A DNA stretch of 64,000 nucleotides from Streptomyces sp. TLI_235. GTDB lineage: Bacteria > Actinomycetota > Actinomycetes > Streptomycetales > Streptomycetaceae. A program made the position numbers and the translations under genes. The DNA is taken from positions 4,154,001 through 4,218,000 of the forward strand of contig NSGV01000001.1 in assembly GCA_002300355.1 (NCBI GenBank), in the 5' to 3' direction. Below, one piece after another: positions 47,066 through 55,650 of the stretch (the first letter of the stretch is position 1; every line of letters begins with the position of its first letter). Below the pieces are notes generated by a model that saw only the letters and a program-made list of their open reading frames with translations, was not told where the DNA came from and did not search any database.

Positions 47066-49441
47066 TTACAGCGCCCGCTGCCGCTGGAGCCAGGTGAAGG
47101 CGAGCCAGCCCGGCAGGACCGGCAGCAGGAAGACCAGCAGACGGAAGAGCATCACCGCGGCGAAGGCGCTGCCCTGGTCCATGCCGCCGGTGTGCGCCAG
47201 GCCCTCGGTCAGCAGGCCCTCCACCACGCCCGCGCCGCCCGGCGTGGGTGCGGCGGAGCCGGCCGCGTTGCCGGCCAGGAACACCACGGCGACCGCGCTG
47301 AAGGACGGCCGGGCGCCGACCGCCATCGCGCAGCAGTACAGGCAGGCCACGAAGGCCGTCGACACCAGCAGTTGGCCGGCGATGCCGGCCGCCAGCTTGC
47401 CCGGCTGCTGCAGCAGGTCGAGCAGCCGTGGCAGCACCTCGGCCCGTAGCGGCCGCAGCAGGCCGGCTATCCGCCGCCGAAGCCAGGGCACCGCGAGCGC
47501 GGACAGCAGGACCGCCGCGACCAGGCCCAGTCCGGCCGCGAGCCAGGCCGGGCTGGGCAGCTCGGTCTGCGGCCCGAGGCCCACCAGGGTGGTGAAGAAG
47601 GCGAGTTGCAGCATGTGCAGCGCCAGTCCGACCAGCTGGGAGGCGCCCACGCTGGAGAGCGCCTGTGCGGTCGGGATCCCGCTGGCCTGCAGGAACCGGG
47701 TGTTCAGCGCGATGCCGCCCACTCCGCCGGGCGACACCAACTTGACGAAGGAGCCCGCCACTTGGGCGGCCGAAGCGCGGCGCGCGTCGAGTCTCTCCGG
47801 GACGAAGCCGACGAAGCCGAGGGTGGCCGCGCCGTAGCTCGCGACCGCGGCCAGCACGGCCGCCGCGAGCCAGAGCGGGTCGGCGTCCGCCACCGCCCGG
47901 AAGGAGTCCAGTCCGGAGCCGAACACCGCCTGCAGCAGCAGGTATCCGCCAGCCATCCCGGCCGCCACGGTCGCGAGCGTGCGCGGCCGCAGCCGCTCCA
48001 GCCGGACGGGCTCCGCCGGCGCCTGCGGGCGCAGCCGGAGCACCTCCGCGCGTATCGCGGCGGCCAGTTCGGGCTGGCCCGCCAGCGCCTCGCGGGTCGC
48101 CCGGCCGAGGGCGATCGGCTGCAGCAGCTGCAGCGCGGCGCCGATCGCGGCCGGCCCGAGCACCGCGGCGCCAGCGGCCACCGCGCGCTCGGGGCCGGCG
48201 CTCAGGGCCAGCACGGTGAGCATCCCGGCCACGTCCAGTCGCAGCAGCAGCTCGCCGGCCGCGATCTCGCCGTGCGCGAGTTCGGTGAGCTGCACCTCGC
48301 CGCCGGGGCCGAGCCGGACGGTGTCGGGGCCGAGGGTGCGGTGGGCGATGCTGCGCCGGTGCAGCAGCCGCAGCTGCCGCCAGGCGTCCCGCAGCACCTC
48401 GTCGGTGACCTCCGCCGCGGGGACTTCGCCGAGCGGCCGGCCGGGCAGGTGCCGGTACGCCACCAGGGCCGCGTCCGGGCCGAGTTCGGCGGCGGCCAAG
48501 GGCTCCGGGGTGCGCACCCCGGCCGCGACGGCGGCGTGCGCGACCAGGGTCTGGTGTTCCAGGCCGGCGCGCAGTGAGCGCAGGCCGAGCGGCAGCGGCG
48601 CGGTGCGCAGCCGCAGCAGCTGCCACACGTGCTGCGGCAGGCCGAGTGCGGCGGCGCGCCGGTCGAGCAGCCGGACGTCCAGGTCGGGGCGGTCCTGGTG
48701 CTGGGTCACCAGGTAGCGGCAGGGGCCGGCCACCCGGACCGTGTTCGGGCGGGTCCCGGCGTTGCGCAGGGTCACCCACAGCTGCAGCTCGGACGGCTCC
48801 CGGGTGGGTTCGCCGACGGCCCAGGACACCAGGTGGGCGGTGGTCCAGCCGACCAGCAGGGCGAGCACCACGGACAGCGGGGTGGCGTAGCCGGTGAGCA
48901 GTCCGGAGAGCCCGGCGGCGGTGAGGGTGGCGGCCAGCGAGGCACGCCAGCGCGGCAGCCCCCCGGTGCCGACCGCGGTCATGAAGGCGAGCACCGGGGC
49001 CAGGTGTCCGTACACCGGGTCGGTGCGGCCGGGGCCACCGGGGGAGGGGTGGGTGAGCGCGGTCAGGCCGCCCACCGCGAGGTCGAGGAGGAGCGAGAAG
49101 GCGTACGCCAGGACGGCGGCCAGCACGCCGTCGGCGACCTGCCGGCCGGCCCGGCGCAGCACCCGGCCGACCGCGAAGGCCAGCGGTACGAGCAGCAGCG
49201 CGGCGGCGCTGCAGGCGGCCAGCAGCCGCACCGGCGGCTGCGGCAGCAGCCCGGTGCCCTCGGCGACGTCGGCGTCCAGGCCGCCGGCGGTGCCCTGGGC
49301 GTACTGGGCGAGCAGCAGGAGCAGGCCGATCGCGGCGAGCCCGATCAGGGCGCGGATCAGCGCCGCGGGGTGTCGCACCCGGCGGTGACGCGGTGTCGCG
49401 GGCGCGGTCCGCAGCTCTCCTGCGGGGTTCAGCGTGGCCAC
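47066..49441 (-). CDS. Large membrane protein: kinase-like segment plus UPF0104/LPG_synthase_TM domain
   Basis: The protein is 791 residues from GTG 49441 (GGGAG eight bases upstream). Residues 25-200 hold about five or six membrane segments. Residues about 230-430 resemble a degenerate protein-kinase-like fold: GLEHQTLVAHAAVAAGVRTPEPLAAAEL, LVAYRHLPGRPLG, and HRTLGPDTVRLGPGGEVQLTEL in place of HRDxxxxN...DFG. Residues 460-780 are an UPF0104/AglD-like block of eight or so helices, with GGIALNTRFLQASGIPTAQALSSVGAS and AAPTPGGAGVVEGLL, related to lysylphosphatidylglycerol synthase/flippase domains. The catalytic Asp residues look lost, so it is likely a pseudokinase coupled to a lipid flippase. 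Role unknown. Confidence 0.75.
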   Translation of the reverse strand: MATLNPAGELRTAPATPRHRRVRHPAALIRALIGLAAIGLLLLLAQYAQGTAGGLDADVAEGTGLLPQPPVRLLAACSAAALLLVPLAFAVGRVLRRAGRQVADGVLAAVLAYAFSLLLDLAVGGLTALTHPSPGGPGRTDPVYGHLAPVLAFMTAVGTGGLPRWRASLAATLTAAGLSGLLTGYATPLSVVLALLVGWTTAHLVSWAVGEPTREPSELQLWVTLRNAGTRPNTVRVAGPCRYLVTQHQDRPDLDVRLLDRRAAALGLPQHVWQLLRLRTAPLPLGLRSLRAGLEHQTLVAHAAVAAGVRTPEPLAAAELGPDAALVAYRHLPGRPLGEVPAAEVTDEVLRDAWRQLRLLHRRSIAHRTLGPDTVRLGPGGEVQLTELAHGEIAAGELLLRLDVAGMLTVLALSAGPERAVAAGAAVLGPAAIGAALQLLQPIALGRATREALAGQPELAAAIRAEVLRLRPQAPAEPVRLERLRPRTLATVAAGMAGGYLLLQAVFGSGLDSFRAVADADPLWLAAAVLAAVASYGAATLGFVGFVPERLDARRASAAQVAGSFVKLVSPGGVGGIALNTRFLQASGIPTAQALSSVGASQLVGLALHMLQLAFFTTLVGLGPQTELPSPAWLAAGLGLVAAVLLSALAVPWLRRRIAGLLRPLRAEVLPRLLDLLQQPGKLAAGIAGQLLVSTAFVACLYCCAMAVGARPSFSAVAVVFLAGNAAGSAAPTPGGAGVVEGLLTEGLAHTGGMDQGSAFAAVMLFRLLVFLLPVLPGWLAFTWLQRQRAL

Positions 49442-49652
49442 GCGGCATGCTCCCACATCCCCCGGACGGCGGAGTGCCGACCGCGGCACACAGCAGGGGT
49501 GCCGGGAGGGCGGCGGGCCCGGGCGGGTACGGAGCCGCCAGTACAGAAAGGAATGAAGACGCTAAAATCCGGACATAACACCTCGTGCGGCCGGTGTTCC
49601 CCGAGCCCCGCGGCCCCCGCGGGCGGCCCGGCTGCCGATAGGGAGGCCGACC

Positions 49653-49931
49653 ATGGCCAAGCAGACCACCGGCAAGATGACCAAGCTCCGCCGCGGCACC
49701 CAGGACCTGCTCGAACGCCGCGGCATGGCCAGCAATCCGGGCCCGCTCGCCCCGCAGCTGCACACCGACAACCCGACCGCCGCCCGCATCGGGCCCTACT
49801 TCGGGGACGCGATGTTCAGCCACGGCGGACGCCGGGCCTCCACCACCGCGGGGCCGATGGCCGGAGTCGCCCACCACGTCGAACTGCCCGGCCACCGCCA
49901 CCGCGGCGCCGAGAAGCACTCCGCCCACTGA
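49653..49931 (+). CDS. Small basic hypothetical protein
   Basis: The 92-residue protein (MAKQTTGKMTKLRRGTQDLLERRG...) has a Lys/Arg-rich N terminus and a His/Gly-rich C terminus (HVELPGHRHRGAEKH). It has no membrane segment or family motif I recognise. A strong ribosome binding site GGGAGG precedes the ATG, and a perfect hairpin follows the stop, so it appears to be a genuine stand-alone gene. Function unknown. Confidence 0.65.
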   Translation: MAKQTTGKMTKLRRGTQDLLERRGMASNPGPLAPQLHTDNPTAARIGPYFGDAMFSHGGRRASTTAGPMAGVAHHVELPGHRHRGAEKHSAH

Positions 49932-49942
49932 GCCCGACCCGC

Positions 49943-49971
49943 GCCGCGCCCCGCCGCCGGCGGGGCGCGGC
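49943..49971 (+). terminator. Hairpin after the 92-residue protein gene
   Basis: Fourteen consecutive base pairs (49943-49956 with 49958-49971) around a minimal loop, 12 bases past the stop codon. Terminator by position. Confidence 0.6.
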
Positions 49972-50044
49972 CGCACGCCGATGCGGAAGAGTGGGCCCGC
50001 AGCCGCCGCCCGGCGGCCGCCCCCCCGACGCGGAGGAGCACCGC

Positions 50045-50539
50045 ATGTCCGACAGCCCCCTGCTGCAGACCCGCGAGGAGTGGCTCGCCTCGCTGCCCCG
50101 GGTGTACGCCGCCGCCGGCTGCCTGATCACCGACCCGCAGGGCCGGGTGCTGATCGTCAAGGCCGGCTACCGCGAACACTGGCAGTTCGTCGGCGGCACC
50201 GTCGACCTCGGCGAGAACCCGCAGCAGTGCGCCTCCCGCGAACTGCGCGAGGAGACCGGCATCGAGAAGCAGGCCGGCGACCTGCTGGCCGTCGCCTGGA
50301 CCAACCCCTCCGGCGAACTCGACCACCCCGCCTGCCACTTCCTCTTCGACCTGGGGACCCTCCCGGCCGACACCCCGATCACGCTGCCCGCCGGCGAACT
50401 CGACGACCACCGCTGGGCCGAGGTCGACGAGGCACTCGACCTGCTCGGCCCGGCCCGCTCGCTGCGCCTGAGCGCCGGCCTCGCCGCCCGCGCCGACGGC
50501 CGCACCCGGATCGTCACCAGCCCGGTCAGCGGCTTCTGA
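50045..50539 (+). CDS. NUDIX hydrolase
   Basis: The 164-residue protein has a complete NUDIX box GGTVDLGENPQQCASRELREETGI (residues about 56-79) on an otherwise typical fold (AAGCLITDPQGRVLIVKAGYREHWQFV). It hydrolyses a nucleoside diphosphate linked to some group; the substrate is not predictable. GGAGGAG upstream supports ATG 50045. It stands convergent to a GNAT gene 28 bp away. Confidence 0.85.
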   Translation: MSDSPLLQTREEWLASLPRVYAAAGCLITDPQGRVLIVKAGYREHWQFVGGTVDLGENPQQCASRELREETGIEKQAGDLLAVAWTNPSGELDHPACHFLFDLGTLPADTPITLPAGELDDHRWAEVDEALDLLGPARSLRLSAGLAARADGRTRIVTSPVSGF

Positions 50540-50566
50540 ACATCCGGCCGACCACCCGGCGCGGCC

Positions 50567-51013
50567 TCAGAGGACGAGCTTGAAGCCGTCGTGGCTGCGC
50601 TCGAAGCCGAGCGAGGCGTAGAAGCGGTGGGCCTCGGTCCGGCGCTTGTTGCTGGTCAACTGGACGAGACCGCAGCCCTGTTCACGGGCCCGGTCGATCG
50701 CCTGGGCCAGCAGCAGCCGGCCCAGCCCGCCGCCGCGCCGGTCCGCCCGGACCCGGACGGCCTCGATCAGCGCCCGCTCGGCACCACCCCGGCCGAGGCC
50801 CGGGACACGGGTCAGCTGCAGGCACCCGAGCACCGTCCCGTCGCCCTCGTCCAGCACCAGCAGCTCATTGCGCGGGTCCGCCTCGATCGCGGCGAAGGCC
50901 GCCTCGTACGCTGCACCGACCTCCACCGTCGCGGGATCGGTGACGGCCGACTCGTCGGTGAGCAGGGCGAGCACGGCGGGCAGGTCACGGCGGGCGGCGG
51001 TACGGACGATCAC
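50567..51013 (-). CDS. GNAT-family acetyltransferase
   Basis: The 148-residue compact GNAT (VIVRTAARRDLPAVLALL ... RALIEAVRVRADRRGGGLGRLLLAQAIDRAREQGCGLVQLTSNKRRTEAHRFYASLGFERSHDGFKL) has an intact acetyl-CoA loop RRGGGLGRLL and the FYxxLGF signature. The start is GTG 51013, only 16 bp from the divergent ATG at 51030, so one of the two promoters must lie inside the other gene. Substrate unknown. Confidence 0.82.
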   Translation of the reverse strand: MIVRTAARRDLPAVLALLTDESAVTDPATVEVGAAYEAAFAAIEADPRNELLVLDEGDGTVLGCLQLTRVPGLGRGGAERALIEAVRVRADRRGGGLGRLLLAQAIDRAREQGCGLVQLTSNKRRTEAHRFYASLGFERSHDGFKLVL

Positions 51014-51029
51014 ACGGGGAGTGTCGCAG

Positions 51030-51599
51030 ATGGAGATCCTTGAGTACCCGGAGGCCGAGGTGCCGGCGCCGCTGCGGGCCCAGGTGTGGGCGCTGCAGGA
51101 GCAGGCCTGGCCGACCGGCGGCGCCGACCCGGGCACCAGCCACGACCCGGCGCTGGACCCGCGGAGCGTGCTGCTCGTCGACGGCTCCGCCGTGGTCGCC
51201 GCCCTCGACCTGCTCGGCAAGGAACTCGAGCACGGGGGAGAGGTCTTCGCCGCCCGCGGCTTCTCCGCCGTGGTCACCGACCCGGGCCGCCGCGGCCGCG
51301 GCCACGGCCTGGCGCTGGTCACGGCCGCCCGCGCCCGGATCTCCGCACTCGGCGCCGACCTCGGCCTGTTCACCTGCGACCGGCCGCTGATCGGCTTCTA
51401 CGAGCGGGCCGGCTGGGAGGTGCTGCCCGGCGCCGTCCTGATCGGCGGCACGCCCGAGGAGCCCTTCCCCAGCGACCGGCCGGGCTTCGACAAGGCGGTG
51501 CTCGCCGGGTTCTTCTCCGCGCCCGTCCGTGCCCGCCGGCACGGCTTCGACCGCGCCCGGATCGCGCTCCACCCGGGCACGGTCGATCGGCTCTGGTAG
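51030..51599 (+). CDS. GNAT-family acetyltransferase
   Basis: The 189-residue GNAT has VVTDPGRRGRGHGLALVTAARARISALGADLGLFTCDRPLIGFYERAGWEVLPGAVL; the acetyl-CoA loop is RRGRGHGLAL and FYERAGW is the C-terminal signature. ATG 51030 is divergent from another GNAT with a 16-bp gap. Similar proteins are often annotated aminoglycoside or general acyl acceptor types, but nothing here is specific. Ends 15 bp before the convergent phosphatase. Confidence 0.8.
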   Translation: MEILEYPEAEVPAPLRAQVWALQEQAWPTGGADPGTSHDPALDPRSVLLVDGSAVVAALDLLGKELEHGGEVFAARGFSAVVTDPGRRGRGHGLALVTAARARISALGADLGLFTCDRPLIGFYERAGWEVLPGAVLIGGTPEEPFPSDRPGFDKAVLAGFFSAPVRARRHGFDRARIALHPGTVDRLW

Positions 51600-51614
51600 C
51601 CCGTCGCGGGGCCG

Positions 51615-52310
51615 TCAGCCCAGCAGCCGCGCCCGGACCGCCGCCGTGTCGGCCGGCGGCAGGTACCCGGCCGGCTCGAACTCGGCGATCGTCTCCAGCA
51701 GCGCCGCCTCGGCGGTGGTGCCCGCCCCGTCCAGCACCGCCTCGATCTCCGCGTTCTCGTCGGGGCGGCCCAGCATCGCCCAGAGCGGGCGCAGGTTGTC
51801 CGCGCTCAGCAGGTAGTCGTCGACGATCGAGTCGGCCGTCACCCCGGCCACCGCGAGCAGCACGAGGGCGGCCAGGCCGGTGCGGTCGCGGCCCGCCCCG
51901 CAGTGCACCACCACCCCGCCCGGGCCGGCCTGGCCGACCGCGGCCACCACCCGCGCCACCGCCCGCTGGCAGTGGTCCAGGTACGGCCGGAAGGACAGCG
52001 GGGTGCCGTCCAGCCCGCCGAACCGGGCCCACCAGTCGGGCCCGGCCAGCTCGTCCAGCGGCACCCGCACCAGCTCCACGCCCTCCGGGCGCCGCAGCAG
52101 CGGCCGGTACTCCTCCTCGTTGCGGAGGTCGACCACGGTGCGGATGCCGTACGCCTGCAGCGCGGCCCAGCCCTCGGCGGTCAGCCGGTCCAGGTTGTCG
52201 GCGCGGACGACGGCCCCCCACCGCGTCCGCCGGCCGTCCCGGGTGGGCAGCCCGCCGAGCTCGCGCACATTCAGGCAGCCGTCCCACACCAGGCGCCGAT
52301 CGTCCGTCAT
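51615..52310 (-). CDS. Tyrosine-protein phosphatase (dual-specificity-like, PFA-DSP group)
   Basis: The 231-residue cysteine phosphatase has the P-loop HCGAGRDRTG (C137, R143; CX5R) preceded by GPGGVVV. The N-terminal NVRELGGLPTRDGRRTRWGAVVRADNL is characteristic of the bacterial Y_phosphatase3 group. It removes phosphate from phosphotyrosine or phosphoinositide-like substrates. A start at ATG 52310 fits the family N terminus. It is monocistronic. Confidence 0.88.
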   Translation of the reverse strand: MTDDRRLVWDGCLNVRELGGLPTRDGRRTRWGAVVRADNLDRLTAEGWAALQAYGIRTVVDLRNEEEYRPLLRRPEGVELVRVPLDELAGPDWWARFGGLDGTPLSFRPYLDHCQRAVARVVAAVGQAGPGGVVVHCGAGRDRTGLAALVLLAVAGVTADSIVDDYLLSADNLRPLWAMLGRPDENAEIEAVLDGAGTTAEAALLETIAEFEPAGYLPPADTAAVRARLLG

Positions 52311-52429
52311 GTCCCGTTCCCCCCAAGCCGTCGCGGGGGCCTCGTCGAATCCCCCGGAGAACAGACTCCCGGCGGTACGCCGATGGTTCCCCGCGCACCC
52401 CTGCGCGGCGCCCCGCCGGGCGCGCCCGG

Positions 52430-53119
52430 TCAGGCGCCGAAGGCCCAGAGGTCGCGGCCCGCGGTGTCGCGGCAGCGGACGGCGCCGAAGCGGGTGTCGC
52501 CGACCGAGAGGAAGCCGGTGGCCGCGCCGCGGAGCACCTCGCGGGCGACCGCGTCCCCGTCCGACCAGTCGCCGTACAGCCGCAGGACCCGGTCGGACAG
52601 TTCGGTGCGGCGGATCGGGGCCACGTCGGCCAGCCGCAGTGCCGCGTTCACGTCGACGAGCTCGTCGGGCGCGAGGTAGCGCCCGTTGTCGCCGGAGGCC
52701 GCCTCCAGGCGGCGGAGCAGCTCGGGCAGCCCGTAGTGGCGGACGGCCGCCACGGTGTCCTGGACGGCGACGGCCCACCGCGGGCCCGGGGCTATCTGCC
52801 ACCACACGTCGCCGCCGACCGGCAGCAGCGAGCCGATCCCGGCCCGCCAGGACTCCAGACCGGTGACGGCGTTCGGGTTCGGCCGCAGCGCCCGCCCGGG
52901 CCGCCCGTCCGACCAGGAGGACTTGCGGGTGAGCCCGAGGTTCACCGTGTAGCGGACGATTCGGTCGTCGGCCGCGCCGAGCTCGACGCCGAGCAGCGCC
53001 CAGTGCTCCTCGTCCGGCAGGGCGAAGGTGTGCCGCCATCCGGTGAAGCCCATGGCGCGCAGGGCGGGCGCGAGGTGGTCGCGCATGCCCTCCGCGAAGA
53101 GCGTCCGGGCAGTGGTCAT
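52430..53119 (-). CDS. DUF4304-like hypothetical protein
   Basis: The 229-residue soluble protein (MTTARTLFAEGMRDHLAPALRAMGFTGWRHTFALPDEEHWALLGVELG...) has the pattern of DUF4304 proteins: a short N-terminal helix, then a GF-x-R/G-F strand and a WWQIAPG segment. No catalytic motif is evident. It stands alone between the phosphatase and the divergent sigma factor. Function unknown. Confidence 0.65.
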   Translation of the reverse strand: MTTARTLFAEGMRDHLAPALRAMGFTGWRHTFALPDEEHWALLGVELGAADDRIVRYTVNLGLTRKSSWSDGRPGRALRPNPNAVTGLESWRAGIGSLLPVGGDVWWQIAPGPRWAVAVQDTVAAVRHYGLPELLRRLEAASGDNGRYLAPDELVDVNAALRLADVAPIRRTELSDRVLRLYGDWSDGDAVAREVLRGAATGFLSVGDTRFGAVRCRDTAGRDLWAFGA

Positions 53120-53314
53120 CACGGTGTCCTGGGGGTAGGGGACCGGCGGCGGCCGCGAGGGGTGGCGCGCCCCTGTCCAACGTATGCCCCGGTCACCTCT
53201 GTCGGCCGCGGACGAATGACAGCTGCTGCCAGGACATTGGTCCCGTCGGCCGTGGTCCTCGGACCCGGCCGGCGGAGATCGCCCCGTCGGCCCCCCGGCA
53301 CACCCGGATGGCCC

Positions 53315-54052
53315 ATGATGGGGCGGGTGCACAGTGCAGATCACCACGGGCCGGGCGTCGGCGACCCGGCGGTCCACACCACCAGCCCGGACCACCCGCC
53401 CGGCCGGCAGGCGGACCTCACCGCGACCGTCGAGGCCGCCCGGAACGGCGACGAGCAGGCGTTCCGGCTGCTGTTCAGAGCCGTCCAGCCCGGTCTGCTG
53501 CGCTACCTGAGGGTCCTGGTCGGCGGCAGACCCGAGGACGCCGAGGACATCGCCTCCGAGACCTGGCTGCAGATCGCCCGCGACCTCCCCGGCTTCCGGG
53601 GCGACTCGGACGGCTTCCGCGGCTGGTGCGCCACCATCGCCCGCAACCGCGCCATGGACCACCTGCGCCGCCAGCGCCGCCGCCCGGTCGCCGACCTGCC
53701 CGTCGAGCACCTGTACGACCTCGCCGCCGCCGAGGACACCGCGCGCAGCGCCATCGCCGCCGTCACCACCGCCGACGCGCTCGCCCTGATCTCCCGGCTG
53801 CCCCGCGACCAGGCCGAGGCCGTCCTGCTGCGGGTCCTGCTCCAGCTCGACGCGGAGACTGCCGCCCAGGTGCTCGGCAAGCGCTCCGGCAGCGTCCGGA
53901 TGGCCGCCCACCGCGGGCTGAAAAGGCTGGCCAAGCTGCTCGAACAGACCGGCGGACCCGCCGCCGGCCTGCCCCGGCAGCAGTCCGCCGAAAAAAATTC
54001 CGCGCAGGGTGTGACACCCGCGCGGACCGCGACGCTGAAGGACATGAGATGA
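53315..54052 (+). CDS. ECF-type RNA polymerase sigma factor
   Basis: The 245-residue extracytoplasmic-function sigma factor has region 2 in FRLLFRAVQPGLLRYLRVLVGGRPEDAEDIASETWLQIARDLPGF with FRGWCATIARNRAMDHLRR, and region 4 in LPRDQAEAVLLRVLLQLDAETAAQVLGKRSGSVRMAAHRGLKRL. The N-terminal 30 residues are low complexity. ATGs at 53315 and 53318 and GTG 53327 are all possible starts. It is translationally coupled (ATGA) to a membrane protein that may be its anti-sigma factor. A C-terminal tail of about 40 residues (QQSAEKNSAQ...) follows region 4. Confidence 0.88.
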   Translation: MMGRVHSADHHGPGVGDPAVHTTSPDHPPGRQADLTATVEAARNGDEQAFRLLFRAVQPGLLRYLRVLVGGRPEDAEDIASETWLQIARDLPGFRGDSDGFRGWCATIARNRAMDHLRRQRRRPVADLPVEHLYDLAAAEDTARSAIAAVTTADALALISRLPRDQAEAVLLRVLLQLDAETAAQVLGKRSGSVRMAAHRGLKRLAKLLEQTGGPAAGLPRQQSAEKNSAQGVTPARTATLKDMR

Positions 54053-54900
54053 GCAAGAACCGATCCCGCCGGATCGACCGGGACACCGCCGAGCAGCTGC
54101 TCGGCGGCGCCGTGGTCGGCTCGGAGGCCGGTCCGGCCTCCCTCACCGGTCACGCGGCCCTCGCCGGGCTGCTCGCCGCCGCGGCAGCCCCACCGGCCGA
54201 CGGCGCACTGCCCGGAGAGGACCAGGCCGTGGCCGCCTTCCGGGAGGCTCGTCGCACACCTGCACCGCACCCCGGGAGAGCGAGCATGGCGGACAACGCG
54301 CGAAGGAGGACCTTCACGCTGAAGGCACTCGTCGCGGCGTTCGCCGTGACCGCCGTCGGCGGCGTCGCCGTCGCCGCGGGCACCGGCAACCTGCCGCAGG
54401 CACTCGGCGGCAGCCCGTCCCACGGGCACGGTCCCACCGCCGCGGCGACCGCACCGTCCGACGGGGCCTCGGCCACCCGCACCGGCCGCGGCACGACGAG
54501 CGCGGACCCCGCCTCCCCGAGCACCGCCGCCCGGACGGACGGCGCCACCTCCCCGTCGGCCGGCCGCCCGTCCTCACCGGCCTCCGCCCTGCCCGAGGTC
54601 GCCGCGCTCTGCCAGGTCTGGGCGGAGCGCTCGGCCGCCGGTGAGAAGCAGCGCGAGCTGCTGGCCGAGCCCCGGATGGCACCGCTGCTCGCGGCGGCCG
54701 GCGGTGCGGCCAAGGTGGAGCGGTTCTGCAAGTCCGTCCGGGGCGCCACGGCGAGCCCGTCCACCACGCCCGGTACGGACCCCGGCGACGGGGACCAGAC
54801 GCCCAGCCCCACCCCGACCAAGGCCGAGCGGACACCGACCCGCACCGCCCCCAGGTCCCTCCCCGCCGGCACCGACCCGATCGGCGCCGCGATGAGGTGA
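54049..54900 (+). CDS. Single-pass membrane protein coupled to the ECF sigma factor (anti-sigma candidate)
   Basis: The 283-residue protein has a cytoplasmic N-terminal part of about 90 residues with a helix (RDTAEQLLGGA) that could bind sigma. A single hydrophobic segment (LKALVAAFAVTAVGGVAVAAG) follows, then a Ser/Thr/Pro/Ala-rich extracytoplasmic stretch and a small folded tail with two Cys (CQVW...RFCKSV). No ZAS or RskA domain is recognised. It overlaps the sigma gene (ATGA), the usual order for sigma/anti-sigma pairs; that role is inference. It is followed by the hairpin array. Confidence 0.7.
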   Translation: MSKNRSRRIDRDTAEQLLGGAVVGSEAGPASLTGHAALAGLLAAAAAPPADGALPGEDQAVAAFREARRTPAPHPGRASMADNARRRTFTLKALVAAFAVTAVGGVAVAAGTGNLPQALGGSPSHGHGPTAAATAPSDGASATRTGRGTTSADPASPSTAARTDGATSPSAGRPSSPASALPEVAALCQVWAERSAAGEKQRELLAEPRMAPLLAAAGGAAKVERFCKSVRGATASPSTTPGTDPGDGDQTPSPTPTKAERTPTRTAPRSLPAGTDPIGAAMR

Positions 54901-54910
54901 CACCCCAGCT

Positions 54911-55159
54911 CCGGACGGCCGGCGGGCACACCCCCCCCGGATCCGTCGGCCGTCCGGTGACCCGCACCACCCCGAAGACTCCGGGGGGTCGGTGGGCTCC
55001 CCCGTGCCCACCGCCTCCCCGGGACCCGCTCCGGACGGGCGCAGGAACTCCCCCGGGTCCTTGCGCCCGTCCGGATCCGCCCGTCCCGATCCGTCCCTCG
55101 GCGGGCGCCACGGAGCCCCGGGCGGGCGGTGGATTCCCCCGTGTCCACCGCCCGCCCGG
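54911..55159. repeat. Array of four GC-rich inverted repeats with C5-containing loops
   Basis: Four successive hairpins fill the 284-bp gap between genes. Hairpin 1 is 54911-54921/54947-54957 (11 bp). Hairpin 2 is 54990-54997/55006-55013 (8 bp, extendable by G/C runs). Hairpin 3 is 55030-55045/55060-55075 (16 bp with one G-U). Hairpin 4 is 55118-55132/55145-55159 (15 bp perfect). Loops 2-4 contain TCCCCCG. Different arm sequences with a shared loop motif suggest conserved folding rather than recent duplication. Confidence 0.8.
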
Positions 55160-55184
55160 CCCGGGGCCACGACAGGAGTTCCCC

Positions 55185-55640
55185 ATGACCGACGAAACCC
55201 TGCGGATCCCCCGCGTGACGGCGCCGCCGACCGGCGCCCCGGTGTTCGTCGACGCCAGCGGCCGCCGCCGGCGCCTCGTCCGCCGGGCCGGCTGGCTGCT
55301 CACCGTGCCCGCCGCCGGCTACCTCGGTCTGCTGGCGTCCAGCATGGTCGGCGGCCCGACCCTGGACGCGCCGTTCCTGCCCGCGCTGCCCGCACACACC
55401 GCGGACCCGGCAGCCACCGCGCCCGCCGCACCGCCTGCCGCGGCCACCGCCGCCCCCGCGACCGCGGTCCGCACCGCCGGGACGGCGACCGTCCCCCGCG
55501 AAGCGGTCACGCCTCCGGCCGCCCGTCCGACCACCGCCCCACCCGCCACCGCAGGCCCCACCGCCACACCGGGCCCCACCGCGACCGGCCACGGCCGGCC
55601 GACCGCCCAGCCCAGCCGCAAGCCCACCAAGACCCCGTGA
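55185..55640 (+). CDS. Single-pass Ala/Pro/Thr-rich membrane protein
   Basis: The 151-residue protein has a cytoplasmic N terminus with the basic patch RRRRLVRR, one membrane segment (AGWLLTVPAAGYLGLLASSMVGG, residues about 35-57), and a long low-complexity outside tail of Ala, Pro and Thr. It has no catalytic domain. AGGAG before the ATG and a 10-bp gap to the deacetylase/glycosyltransferase gene indicate an operon, so it may be an accessory to polysaccharide synthesis or export (inference). Confidence 0.7.
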   Translation: MTDETLRIPRVTAPPTGAPVFVDASGRRRRLVRRAGWLLTVPAAGYLGLLASSMVGGPTLDAPFLPALPAHTADPAATAPAAPPAAATAAPATAVRTAGTATVPREAVTPPAARPTTAPPATAGPTATPGPTATGHGRPTAQPSRKPTKTP

Positions 55641-55650
55641 GCGCCGCCCC

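Noticed and set aside
51086-54052. Very long frame ending at the ECF sigma stop
   Set aside because: Only the last 245 codons are sigma factor; upstream it is low-complexity Arg/Pro/Ala and runs through a GNAT in another frame and two antisense genes.
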